A DNA stretch of 33,352 nt. Source: PWVB01 sp964530185 (GTDB lineage: Bacteria; Chloroflexota; Anaerolineae; B4-G1; SLSP01). Location of the stretch: positions 1 to 33,352 of the forward strand of contig CAZHBB010000031.1 of NCBI GenBank assembly GCA_964530185.1. The letters run 5' to 3'. Numbering within the stretch: the first letter of the stretch is position 1; each line of letters opens with the position of its first letter. A program made the translations under genes and the position numbers. Below, piece by piece: positions 1-7,453 of the stretch. Below the pieces are notes generated by a model. The model made no database searches. It was not told the DNA's origin and was given only the letters and a program-made list of their open reading frames with translations.

Positions 1-2
1 GT

Positions 3-767
3 TCAAGTTGCAGATTGAAGCGGCTCTACGAAGGCTAGGGGGTTCCGCTGCAACGCAGACAACGCCCTTTCCCAGAGGGCCTCGGCCTCCAGCAGGTGGC
101 AGGTCGCTTTGAGCACGTGTCCCGTCCGCAAGGCGGGAGGGGAGAGCAACGCAGCGACGCGATCGTAGCGTTGCTCCCAGCCCCGGAAGCTGTGCGGGGT
201 ATAGGTCTTTTCATACGTGACCCCATGATAATCGGTGATCACGTAGGTGGTGGGGGGCGCGAACAGGTAGGGAGGAACGACACGTTCTTCGATGCCATGC
301 ATTGAGGTGTTGGGACGCAGCCCGCAACCCAGCATCAGGATCTGCCCTTGGACCTCGGGTAGCAGGCTGAAGGGCGAATGGGGACCACAGGGTGTGTCGT
401 CCTCTGTGTGATGCTCAAGCAGATGCTGGGTCAGCGGTCCCAATGCACACACTGAATGGGTGGGGTGGATGCTGCGGTATGTGCCCCACCGCAGTCGAAA
501 GGCCTCGGGGATGGCGCCAACGTTGGAGGGCGTCGTGCGTACGTCGAATAGCGGCTGCTTCCGGGTCACGTGTAGATAGCTCAGGGCTGGCATCAGGAGA
601 GTGCCCCCTGGGCCGAGAGCTTCCAGCAGCGCTCGAATCACTGTCTCGGGACCTCCAGGTACGTAGCCCAGAGAGCTAAGCGAGCTATGAACCAGGAGCA
701 CACCTCCCGGACGCACGCCTAACTGTCGGAGATCTCCTGCGATCTCTGCCACCAATGCTGAATCCAC
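3..767 (-). CDS. AAC(3)-family aminoglycoside-like N-acetyltransferase
   Basis: The protein resembles acetyl-CoA-dependent AAC(3)/YokD N-acetyltransferases. An early segment has the HSSLSSLGYVPGG pattern and an LGPGGTLLMPALSY stretch. The mid-protein HPTHSVCALGP motif carries the conserved catalytic His, and HGIEERVVPPYLF follows. The start is taken as GTG at 765-767, giving 254 aa, because the longer open frame runs back into the epimerase gene; no clear ribosome site is seen, so translation may be coupled. It is the last gene of the minus-strand catabolic run, 22 nt after the epimerase stop, and its own stop lies at the window edge. Family members include resistance enzymes, but the setting among sugar and nucleoside catabolic genes favours acetylation of an amino sugar or cyclitol-like metabolite. 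That role is inferred; the family assignment is firm. Confidence 0.85.
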   Translation of the reverse strand: MDSALVAEIAGDLRQLGVRPGGVLLVHSSLSSLGYVPGGPETVIRALLEALGPGGTLLMPALSYLHVTRKQPLFDVRTTPSNVGAIPEAFRLRWGTYRSIHPTHSVCALGPLTQHLLEHHTEDDTPCGPHSPFSLLPEVQGQILMLGCGLRPNTSMHGIEERVVPPYLFAPPTTYVITDYHGVTYEKTYTPHSFRGWEQRYDRVAALLSPPALRTGHVLKATCHLLEAEALWERALSALQRNPLAFVEPLQSAT

Positions 768-789
768 GGCGGAGTGTCTGTGTCGAGCT

Positions 790-1983
790 CTATATGGTAT
801 AGTCAGCCTCCGCTGCCAACTCCTGCCAACACCGATAGAGCGCGCGTGGCACGTGGAAGCAGCCTTTCCATTTGCCACCCTTGAGCGGCATGAGCACATC
901 ACCCTGTCGCGTCAGGTATCCGTACCACTCTCCGAACTCTGGATCGGCAAAGCGTGGCCACGCGTAATCGTGGATGCGCTGGAACCAATCCCAGCAGGCG
1001 TCGCACTTAGTCTCGCGGTAAGCGAGGATAAGGGCTACCAGAGCCTCCAGATGGACCCACCACAGCTTCTGGCTCCACTCAAGTTGCTGAGGGGGATGGC
1101 CATGGGCGTCCATGAAGTAGTACAGGCCTCCGTAGTCGGTGTCCCATGCGTAGTCAAGGGTGCGGAGGATGGCCTGCGTGGCTTGTGAGGTCAGGTCAGT
1201 ATCCCCTGTACGACGGGCGACGTCGATTACGAAGGCCATGGCCTCCAAGCCGTGGCCGGGGATGAGCAGACGGCCATCGAAACAGTCGACATGGCTACCG
1301 TCGGGGGCTACATATTCAAAGATGAGCCCCCGGTCGCGGTCGAGGAAGCACCCCATGACCTCATCTACACATCGCTCCACCTGCTGGCTGACGACATGAT
1401 CTGGCAGCAGGCCCTCCAGCTCTAGAGTGAGGTTGGTGAGGATCATGGGCAGGGCAAATCCTTTGAGGGGACGAGTACCCGGGACCCGTTTGTTGTAGAT
1501 ACCCTTGGGGTTCTCTTGCCGCCTGAGTATGTTGTGATAGGTGCGTACAGCCAATGTGGCCGCCTGGTCATCGTGGGCTGCCAGGCTGTACTGGCCAAAG
1601 GCCATAGCGGCGAAGCAGTCGGAGAAGATGTTATAAGGCTGGACGAGGGGCGCTCCCTCCTGGGTCAGAGCGAAATACCAGTTCCCCTCCGCGTCCATGC
1701 CATGGGCGCGGAGGAAAGTGGCCCCTAGCCGGGCCATGGTCAGCCAATCATCTTTAGGCTCCAGTCGGTTGTAAAGCAAGGAGAACATCCATACCTGACG
1801 CGCCTGCAACCATACGAACTTGTCAGTGTCAAAGACTGTACCGTCACGTTCGAGGCAGGTGAAATAACCACCGTGTGCATAGTCTGGCGAATGGCGTATC
1901 CAGAAGGGGATGACATCCTCCAACAGTGCATCGCGGTAGAGCTCTGCATAACTCCTGAGCGTCATGGCGTTGGGTTTGGTCAT
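790..1983 (-). CDS. N-acylglucosamine 2-epimerase (AGE) family isomerase
   Basis: This 397-residue protein matches the AGE / cellobiose epimerase / mannose isomerase family in length and pattern. These are (alpha/alpha)6-barrel enzymes that interconvert 2-epimeric sugars or aldose and ketose. The N-terminal VWLQARQVWMFSLLYNRL stretch is typical. The two catalytic histidines of the family fit IPGHGLEAMAF (His about 244) and GCFHVPRALYRCW (His about 377), and the QKLWWVHLEAL segment is also present. The ATG start at 1983 has a GGAG element 6 nt upstream. The gene lies 45 nt after the nucleoside hydrolase. AGE-family substrates cannot be told apart from sequence alone, so N-acetylglucosamine, N-acetylmannosamine, mannose or a glycoside are all possible. 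Confidence 0.9.
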   Translation of the reverse strand: MTKPNAMTLRSYAELYRDALLEDVIPFWIRHSPDYAHGGYFTCLERDGTVFDTDKFVWLQARQVWMFSLLYNRLEPKDDWLTMARLGATFLRAHGMDAEGNWYFALTQEGAPLVQPYNIFSDCFAAMAFGQYSLAAHDDQAATLAVRTYHNILRRQENPKGIYNKRVPGTRPLKGFALPMILTNLTLELEGLLPDHVVSQQVERCVDEVMGCFLDRDRGLIFEYVAPDGSHVDCFDGRLLIPGHGLEAMAFVIDVARRTGDTDLTSQATQAILRTLDYAWDTDYGGLYYFMDAHGHPPQQLEWSQKLWWVHLEALVALILAYRETKCDACWDWFQRIHDYAWPRFADPEFGEWYGYLTRQGDVLMPLKGGKWKGCFHVPRALYRCWQELAAEADYTI

Positions 1984-2028
1984 AGGCTACTCCTTGATAG
2001 ACTCCCCCTAGCCTCTACGTTGCGGCTC

Positions 2029-2967
2029 TCATGGCCGATGCTGTGCGTGTTGTGCCAGTTTCGTGAATAGGTCGCGGAAAATGGGATCCCGATGCACATA
2101 GAACGCGCTACGGATCAGGTGGCGGCTTTTGTCGAAGCTCCAGGTACCCTGGTCGGTCAGGATAGGACTGTGAACTAAGTGAGTGGGTGTCCATGTCTCG
2201 TTGAGCAGAAAGGCGATTGTCGAGATATCCCAGATGACCTTCGACCACGCGAAATGGTCTGCGTGATAGCTCTTGACCGTTTCGGCAAGATAGTCGCCGA
2301 TGGCCCCACGGCCCGCGACGTAGCGTTCAAGCTCGGGGATGGTGGTGTGGAGGTGGGAACATACGCCCATAACGGGGATTTGGACCAGAGGTACGCCACA
2401 ATCAAGGACGACCCGAGCCGCCGCAGGATCCTGCCATAGGTTGAACTCCTTGGTATCTGGCCAGTGGAGTGCATGACCCCCAAGCCAGACCACGACGATA
2501 CGTTCGATGATACGGGGCTCCAAGAGGATGGCGGAGGCGACATTTGTGATGGCCCCGATCGCCGCCACGTAGAGTGGTGCCTCATCTGGGGTGCGGGCCA
2601 TGGCCCTGCGGATCAGATCATGGGCGGCATCGCTTTCGACGGGCTTTGATGCTTCCCCAAGGTAGCGCGTAGAGCCCCGAAACACGAGCCCGTCTGGTGC
2701 TATGCCCAGGCGATCCACCAGGCGCAGGATCTCCTGGTAGCTCCTTTCCATTCCGTCGGCAGGGCCACTGGAACGGCTATTGTAAAACGGCGCCGCGTAT
2801 AGCGCTTCGACGGTGATCTTCTCGGGTGAGAGCAGGGCGTAGACCACGGCAAACTGGTCATCGACCTCATTGTAGGTATCGGTGTCCAACACCATGTGAA
2901 GGTGCCCCTCTGGGGGGATCAGACGCTCCAGGCGTTGGCTCTCTGTAAGCTCAGGAAAGTTAACCAT
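2029..2967 (-). CDS. nucleoside hydrolase family protein
   Basis: The protein belongs to the inosine/uridine-preferring nucleoside hydrolase superfamily, which cleaves N-ribosidic bonds with a Ca2+-bound water. The N-terminal metal motif is DTDTYNEVDDQFAV, near residues 28-41, with the expected paired acidic residues. A later WLGGHALHWPDTKEFNLWQDPAAARVVL segment fits the family's GG and EFN..DPEAA block. WDISTIAFLL supplies the C-terminal Asp metal ligand, with Trp where classical IU-NH enzymes have His. Two ATGs lie at 2970 and 2967; the second sits 5 nt after GGAGG and is preferred, giving 312 aa. The absence of the classical His and the catabolic neighbours leave the true substrate open: a nucleoside or another N-glycoside is possible. 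Confidence 0.85.
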   Translation of the reverse strand: MVNFPELTESQRLERLIPPEGHLHMVLDTDTYNEVDDQFAVVYALLSPEKITVEALYAAPFYNSRSSGPADGMERSYQEILRLVDRLGIAPDGLVFRGSTRYLGEASKPVESDAAHDLIRRAMARTPDEAPLYVAAIGAITNVASAILLEPRIIERIVVVWLGGHALHWPDTKEFNLWQDPAAARVVLDCGVPLVQIPVMGVCSHLHTTIPELERYVAGRGAIGDYLAETVKSYHADHFAWSKVIWDISTIAFLLNETWTPTHLVHSPILTDQGTWSFDKSRHLIRSAFYVHRDPIFRDLFTKLAQHAQHRP

Positions 2968-3011
2968 CATTGCCTCCGATTTCTGTGTAGTTGGTCATGA
3001 TCGACGTGAGG

Positions 3012-4136
3012 CTATCCTATACACCACGTGGCGTCGTCCACCAGTTCCAACTTGCCACTCTGTGCGGACCGTATGCCGGCATCCAGAATGGCCATGGCCT
3101 CGAGGTTGTGCTGCACCTGAAGCGTGGGGTGGAGCGGGGCTCCGGTTTCCAGGTGGTGGATAAAGGCTTTGGCAGGGGTGTCCTGATCCTCAGGCAGGGG
3201 GTCGCCCTCATAGACGGCATCGGGTGGGCCGTAGCCGCGTGAAGTGTAGACTTCCACGACTGTCTGACGTCTGTCGTGCTCACCCATGCGGGTGTTGATC
3301 ACCAGGGTTCCGTGGGTGCCGTAGACGATGGGCCCGGTTGGCACACCGATGTGCCAGGTGGTCCAGCTACCCTCCAGGATGGCCAGGGCGTGTGGAAAGC
3401 GCACTGTGATGACAGCATTATCATCGGCGTCTCCGTAGTGAGAGGCCAGGTTTGCCCGCACGCCAAGCGCGGCTGTCGCGGGCTCACCGATGAACCAACG
3501 CGCCAGACATGCACCATAACAACAGTAGTCGAGCAAAGCACCGCCTCCTGGCGCTGTTTGATGCCACCACTCAGCGCCCTTCTCTGCATCTGTGATCTGT
3601 TGTCCGTAAGCCAGCGGGCCCATTGAGGCGCCGTTGCGCCACTTGACCTCAAGGATGTCGCCGATGATGCCTTCGTCGAGCAGGGCTTTCATCTTACGGA
3701 TGGCGGGCTGCCATGTCGTGGGCCAGTTCACCATCAACTCGACGTTATAGGCGCGGGCCGCGCGGGCCATGCGCAGGGCCTGAGAGAGGTTGGCTGCCAT
3801 GGGCTTTTCGGTCACCATGTGCATACCGTGGGCAGCAATGGCCTCTGCCACCTCCGCATGGCGCGCATTCTCGGGACAGAAGATGACGATGTCCATCTGC
3901 TCTTTGTCAAGCATCTCGTGGTAGTCGTCGTAGGTCCTCGGAATCCCTGTCTTTTCGTGAGCCCGCTTCAGGTTGGCGGTGCGCGTCGCCGGTTCTGTAG
4001 AACGTGATGGGATGTCGGGCACCGTGTCGGCACAGGCGACCCAAGTAACGTTGGGCAGTGCGTCGAAGGCATCGATCAAGCTGTTAACATGCATGTGGGC
4101 GAATCCGATCACGCCTACTCGATACGTCTTGGCCAT
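3012..4136 (-). CDS. Gfo/Idh/MocA family oxidoreductase
   Basis: This is an NAD(P)-dependent sugar or cyclitol dehydrogenase-like protein of the Gfo/Idh/MocA family. A Rossmann beta strand at the N-terminus (YRVGVIGFAHMH) is followed by the family signature VTEKPMAANL, which carries the Lys used in catalysis and cofactor binding. The C-terminal part has the alpha/beta substrate domain, including an EWWHQTAPGGGALLDYCCYG segment resembling the GGG.l.D..h block. The dinucleotide glycine loop is atypical, with FAHMH after VIG. The start was moved from 4151 to the ATG at 4134-4136, because GGAGG lies 8 nt upstream of it; this gives 374 aa. It sits between the TIM-barrel and nucleoside hydrolase genes. 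Family members oxidise or epimerise diverse sugars and inositols, so the substrate cannot be named. Confidence 0.9.
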   Translation of the reverse strand: MAKTYRVGVIGFAHMHVNSLIDAFDALPNVTWVACADTVPDIPSRSTEPATRTANLKRAHEKTGIPRTYDDYHEMLDKEQMDIVIFCPENARHAEVAEAIAAHGMHMVTEKPMAANLSQALRMARAARAYNVELMVNWPTTWQPAIRKMKALLDEGIIGDILEVKWRNGASMGPLAYGQQITDAEKGAEWWHQTAPGGGALLDYCCYGACLARWFIGEPATAALGVRANLASHYGDADDNAVITVRFPHALAILEGSWTTWHIGVPTGPIVYGTHGTLVINTRMGEHDRRQTVVEVYTSRGYGPPDAVYEGDPLPEDQDTPAKAFIHHLETGAPLHPTLQVQHNLEAMAILDAGIRSAQSGKLELVDDATWCIG

Positions 4137-4186
4137 GGCTGTTTCCTCCATACTTCTCGTTGTTTGTTGTTACTTTGCTGACACTG

Positions 4187-5035
4187 CTACTGTCTTACAC
4201 TGAGGTGGCTGAAGCGACGTACGTATGATGCGTTTAGCGCCACCTGGTCCTCATACTCTGGGTACATACCTACAATTACCGCATCGTTAGGTTTGATGTG
4301 GCGGAAGGTCATCTCAAATGCAGCCTCAACCCACTCCTGTCGGTCGCAGAGGCGACCAGCAGCCAGGATCTTGAACGCCAAGCAGGGCTTGTCGGTAGTC
4401 TGCATGACGCGGAACATGCGGGGTGGATCCCCCTCCAGGTAGACTTCCTTGGGGGGTAGTGGTACATCACCCAGAAGCGCACGGAGCTGTTCCCGTGTGC
4501 GGTGACGTTCGTAGACGCAGCACATGTAGAAATCGACGTCCCATCCCTGCGACTCAATGGCATCCACCACGTCAGGAATATGGGTGGAGACACCGACCAG
4601 GACGCCAGTGTCGCGGATGCGTTGACAGTATTCCCGGACCTTCTCCAGTTTCCCTTCTCGCCAGAAGATATCGGTGACCTCTCCGTGATGGGCGATGCCA
4701 ATGGAGCCCGCGGCTGCCAATCGCTGCAGCATTTGGGGATCGTCTGGGCTGTCGTGGGCCAGCGCGATATACTGCATGTGCCCACCTTGCTGTACGTAGA
4801 ACGTGTAGGCCTCCAGATTGACAGGGCCGGACTGCCAGGTGTTGATGCCTGCGGCCTCGCACTGTGCCAGCAGCTCCTGCACACGTTCTGGGGTAAAGTA
4901 GCGTTTCATCTGTCGGTCGACAAAGCGGGATAAGTGTGATCCGCCGTTGATGGGGTTGGCACCCAGGATCAGGCGGGACACACGATAGTCCCCCATCTGG
5001 ATCTGGGGTAGTGTGCTTTCCCTCTCCGGTATCAT
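4187..5035 (-). CDS. TIM-barrel protein, aldo/keto reductase-like, unknown function
   Basis: I do not recognise a named family with certainty. The 282-residue protein has the look of a (beta/alpha)8 barrel: VSRLILGANPINGGSH at the start, AAGINTWQSG, IGIAHHGEVTD, GVLVGVSTHIPDVVDAI, WDVDFYMCCVY, then CLAFKILAAGRLCD and DAVIVGMYPEY at the end. The opening strand and the closing IVGM segment are reminiscent of aldo/keto reductases, but the Asp-Tyr-Lys-His catalytic tetrad is not convincing. There is no signal peptide or membrane segment, so it should be cytoplasmic. The ATG start has AAGGA 9 nt upstream. It lies 25 nt after the M20 amidohydrolase and 50 nt before the Gfo/Idh/MocA gene, which suggests a shared pathway. 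An isomerase or aldolase role on a sugar-derived intermediate is as likely as a reductase role. Confidence 0.7.
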   Translation of the reverse strand: MIPERESTLPQIQMGDYRVSRLILGANPINGGSHLSRFVDRQMKRYFTPERVQELLAQCEAAGINTWQSGPVNLEAYTFYVQQGGHMQYIALAHDSPDDPQMLQRLAAAGSIGIAHHGEVTDIFWREGKLEKVREYCQRIRDTGVLVGVSTHIPDVVDAIESQGWDVDFYMCCVYERHRTREQLRALLGDVPLPPKEVYLEGDPPRMFRVMQTTDKPCLAFKILAAGRLCDRQEWVEAAFEMTFRHIKPNDAVIVGMYPEYEDQVALNASYVRRFSHLSVRQ

Positions 5036-5060
5036 AGGCTAGCATCCTTACCTTAGTACT

Positions 5061-6512
5061 CTAAGTCTCGGGCTGTGGCTCCCACTGGTCAAGGGGCGGC
5101 TTTAGATCTGACGGCAGCGGCGATCGATACTCACGACCTGCCCGTCGTTGCCGCCAATCGTCGCGCACGCGCTGCAGCGCTTCGGGGTCGGTCAGCAGAT
5201 CCAGGGTCGTCGCGGCCATTGCCTTGGCTGCGAACAATGTGGACTTGTGCGCGATAGACGTCCCGCATACGGCGACATTCTGCCACGAGTGTCCGGGGAT
5301 GCCTACCACGAAACACGTTGTGTTGAACTCCACTGTGGGGGTGACCCAGGAGACCTCTGCCACATCCGTTGATCCACCACCCCCTTGCTCGCCCTCACCG
5401 TAGGGGTCATAGATACGCTGGTTCAAATCTACTTCCTGGAGACTCATGGCATCGGGGAGTTTGCTCTTTTGCAGGGCCGCCCGTTTCTCCTCCGTTGAGA
5501 TCGTCCTTCCCAGCGCTGCAGCGAACTCAAGTTCCTCTTTCGAATAGGCGGGAGAGCCAATGCCCCGCATGTTGGCTACAACTAATTCCGCTAGAGGTCG
5601 GTTGGGAATGATCTCGTGTGCGCCGGTGAGAAAGCGCACTTTGTGCGTCGTGCGCGCCATCAGGTCCGCGCCATCAGCAATGCGAAGGACCCATTGATAG
5701 TACTGTTCGACAAGCTCCCGGGTGGGGGCCCGAATGTAGTACCAACTCCGTGCGTAATCGGGCACGATATTGGGCTCGTGACCTCCGGCCTCAATGACAT
5801 AGTGCATCCTGGTCTCCTGGACTACGTGCTCGCGCATGTAGTTCACGCCAACGTTCATAAGCTCGACGGCATCCAGAGCACTGATGCCTTGTTCCGGTGC
5901 GCCACCCGCGTGACTGGCCCTCCCGAAGAATTCGAACTTCACTGAGTTCATTGCGTGGCTGCTTCCAAGAAAGACTGTATTGGCCGCACCGGGATGATGC
6001 CCCAGACAGGCATCAAGGCCGTCAAAGATCCCATCACGCACCATGAAGACCTTTCCCACCAACGTTTCCTCGGCCGGACATCCAAAGACCTTGATGGTGC
6101 CGGGCAGCCCGAAGCGGTCAAACGCGGCTTTGAGCGCCAGCGCAGCGCCTATTGCTGTGGCAGCGTAACCACAGTGGCCGCAGCCATGGCCTGGTCCTCC
6201 CTCGACTCTGGGCTGGCGGTAAGGGACCGCTTCCTGCGACAGTCCAGGGAGCGCATCCAGCTCGCCCATCAGCCCTATCACTGGCCGTCCTTCACCGTAG
6301 GTGGCCACGAAAGCCGTAGGCATGCCGGCTACGCCGTGTTCCACCGTGAAACCCGCGGCCTCCAGGGTGTCGGCCAGGAGGTGGCTCGTGCGAATCTCCC
6401 GCAGCCCTACCTCTGCGAATTCCCAGGCCTGCTGATGGATGTCGGTGATCAGTTCTGCATGCTCGTCAATCCAGGTGGCGAGGAACTCCTTTACGGTGTC
6501 AGCAACGGTCAT
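5061..6512 (-). CDS. M20 family metallo-amidohydrolase, AbgB-like
   Basis: The protein is an M20/peptidase-T-like zinc amidohydrolase most like AbgB, the p-aminobenzoyl-glutamate hydrolase subunit, and related N-acyl amino acid or N-acyl amine hydrolases. Metal-site blocks are visible in order: GLMGELDALPG, GHGCGHCGYAATAIGAA, FGCPAEET (metal and catalytic Glu) and the LGHHPGAAN segment. An SHAGGAPEQGISALDAVELM dimerisation-domain signature follows. The start is ATG at 6510-6512, just 8 nt after GGAGG, giving 483 aa, close to the AbgB length. The upstream extension of the open frame is rejected because it has no such signal. No signal peptide is present. In the operon it could remove an acyl group from an amide-linked substrate, complementing the acetyltransferase at the other end. 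The exact amide is unknown. Confidence 0.88.
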   Translation of the reverse strand: MTVADTVKEFLATWIDEHAELITDIHQQAWEFAEVGLREIRTSHLLADTLEAAGFTVEHGVAGMPTAFVATYGEGRPVIGLMGELDALPGLSQEAVPYRQPRVEGGPGHGCGHCGYAATAIGAALALKAAFDRFGLPGTIKVFGCPAEETLVGKVFMVRDGIFDGLDACLGHHPGAANTVFLGSSHAMNSVKFEFFGRASHAGGAPEQGISALDAVELMNVGVNYMREHVVQETRMHYVIEAGGHEPNIVPDYARSWYYIRAPTRELVEQYYQWVLRIADGADLMARTTHKVRFLTGAHEIIPNRPLAELVVANMRGIGSPAYSKEELEFAAALGRTISTEEKRAALQKSKLPDAMSLQEVDLNQRIYDPYGEGEQGGGGSTDVAEVSWVTPTVEFNTTCFVVGIPGHSWQNVAVCGTSIAHKSTLFAAKAMAATTLDLLTDPEALQRVRDDWRQRRAGREYRSPLPSDLKPPLDQWEPQPET

Positions 6513-6558
6513 ATCGTTTACCTCCGGAAATTGCGGAAAGGATTTGTCTCCTCTATCT

Positions 6559-7431
6559 CTACGCCCCACTCTTGGTTTGACGGGGTGGGGCATAGCCTCT
6601 GACCGAATCAGAACCGAGGCTCAATGAAGCTTGTTCTGTCTCTCTGTCCTTAGGGGAGTTGACGTATTGGATCAGGGGCGCCAGGGCTGCGATGGTTTTT
6701 GGATGGCCCGCCAGCATGGGCTGAGGTGCCCGTTGCCCTTGCAGCAAGTCGGAAATCTGCACGGGGGTTCCGTCTAGATAGACGAGTATGCCCCCGTTGT
6801 GTTGGAGCATTGCCAGGCCGGGCGCGATGTCCCATACATATACACGCTCCATGAGCGCTGCGTCTGCACACCCCGTCGCGAGGTAGCAGAGGTGAGCGAT
6901 CGATGACCCCAGGTTGCGGAGCTTCCCTGGGAAACCAGGGTCAATGTGATAGTTGCGGTGCAGCCGCGAGGCAACCAGGAGCGAGGTCTCCCGGTGGAAA
7001 GGGACGGGCTGACGCAGTCGGGTGGGATGGCCGTTCCGCAGCACCTTGCCAGATCTGGTGGTGTAGAACAGGTCACCCACGGCTGGCGCATAGAAGTAGC
7101 CTGCGACCAGCTCGCCTTCCTCGAAGAGCGCGATGCCTGGCCCCCAGATAGGGAGACCTGCAGCAAAAGCGGCCGTGCCGTCGATGGGGTCTACAACCCA
7201 TATGCGGGAGCCAGCGTCTGGTGCTGCCTTCAACCCATTTTCCTCAGCGAGGATACCGTCGCCCGGAAAGTGCTTCGCGAGCGCCTCTTGGATGTATCCT
7301 TGCACTGCCAGGTCAGCCTCGGTGACATATGTGAGATCCCGTTTCCATTCTGGCACGACCTTGCGAAAGTAACTTAGGGCAAGTTGCCCGGCATGCTTCA
7401 AGATCTCGATCACAGCTTGGGTGTCTTCCAT
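6559..7431 (-). CDS. inositol monophosphatase family protein
   Basis: This 290-residue protein carries all Mg2+ ligands of the inositol monophosphatase / HisN / CysQ superfamily. They are VTEADLAVQ near residue 36, GDGILAEENG near 57-66, IWVVDPIDGTAAFAAGLP near 77-94 (paired Asp, with Gly-Thr for phosphate binding), and the C-terminal YVWDIAPGLAMLQHNGG motif. The start is ATG at 7429-7431, with a purine-rich GGAGGAG element upstream; the longer open frame overlaps the metallohydrolase gene and is discarded. Its stop is 46 nt before the M20 start. In this setting a sugar- or cyclitol-phosphate phosphatase is more likely than a histidinol phosphatase, but the sequence does not fix the substrate. 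Confidence 0.9.
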   Translation of the reverse strand: MEDTQAVIEILKHAGQLALSYFRKVVPEWKRDLTYVTEADLAVQGYIQEALAKHFPGDGILAEENGLKAAPDAGSRIWVVDPIDGTAAFAAGLPIWGPGIALFEEGELVAGYFYAPAVGDLFYTTRSGKVLRNGHPTRLRQPVPFHRETSLLVASRLHRNYHIDPGFPGKLRNLGSSIAHLCYLATGCADAALMERVYVWDIAPGLAMLQHNGGILVYLDGTPVQISDLLQGQRAPQPMLAGHPKTIAALAPLIQYVNSPKDRETEQASLSLGSDSVRGYAPPRQTKSGA

Positions 7432-7453
7432 TGTTGTAGGGTGGGCTCCTCCT

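Noticed and set aside
6513..6593. 27-residue N-terminal extension of the M20 amidohydrolase
   Set aside because: It overlaps the IMPase gene, and a GGAGG element sits exactly before the internal ATG at 6512.
5955..6602. 215-residue open frame on the plus strand
   Set aside because: It is antisense to the M20 gene and shows no recognisable domain.
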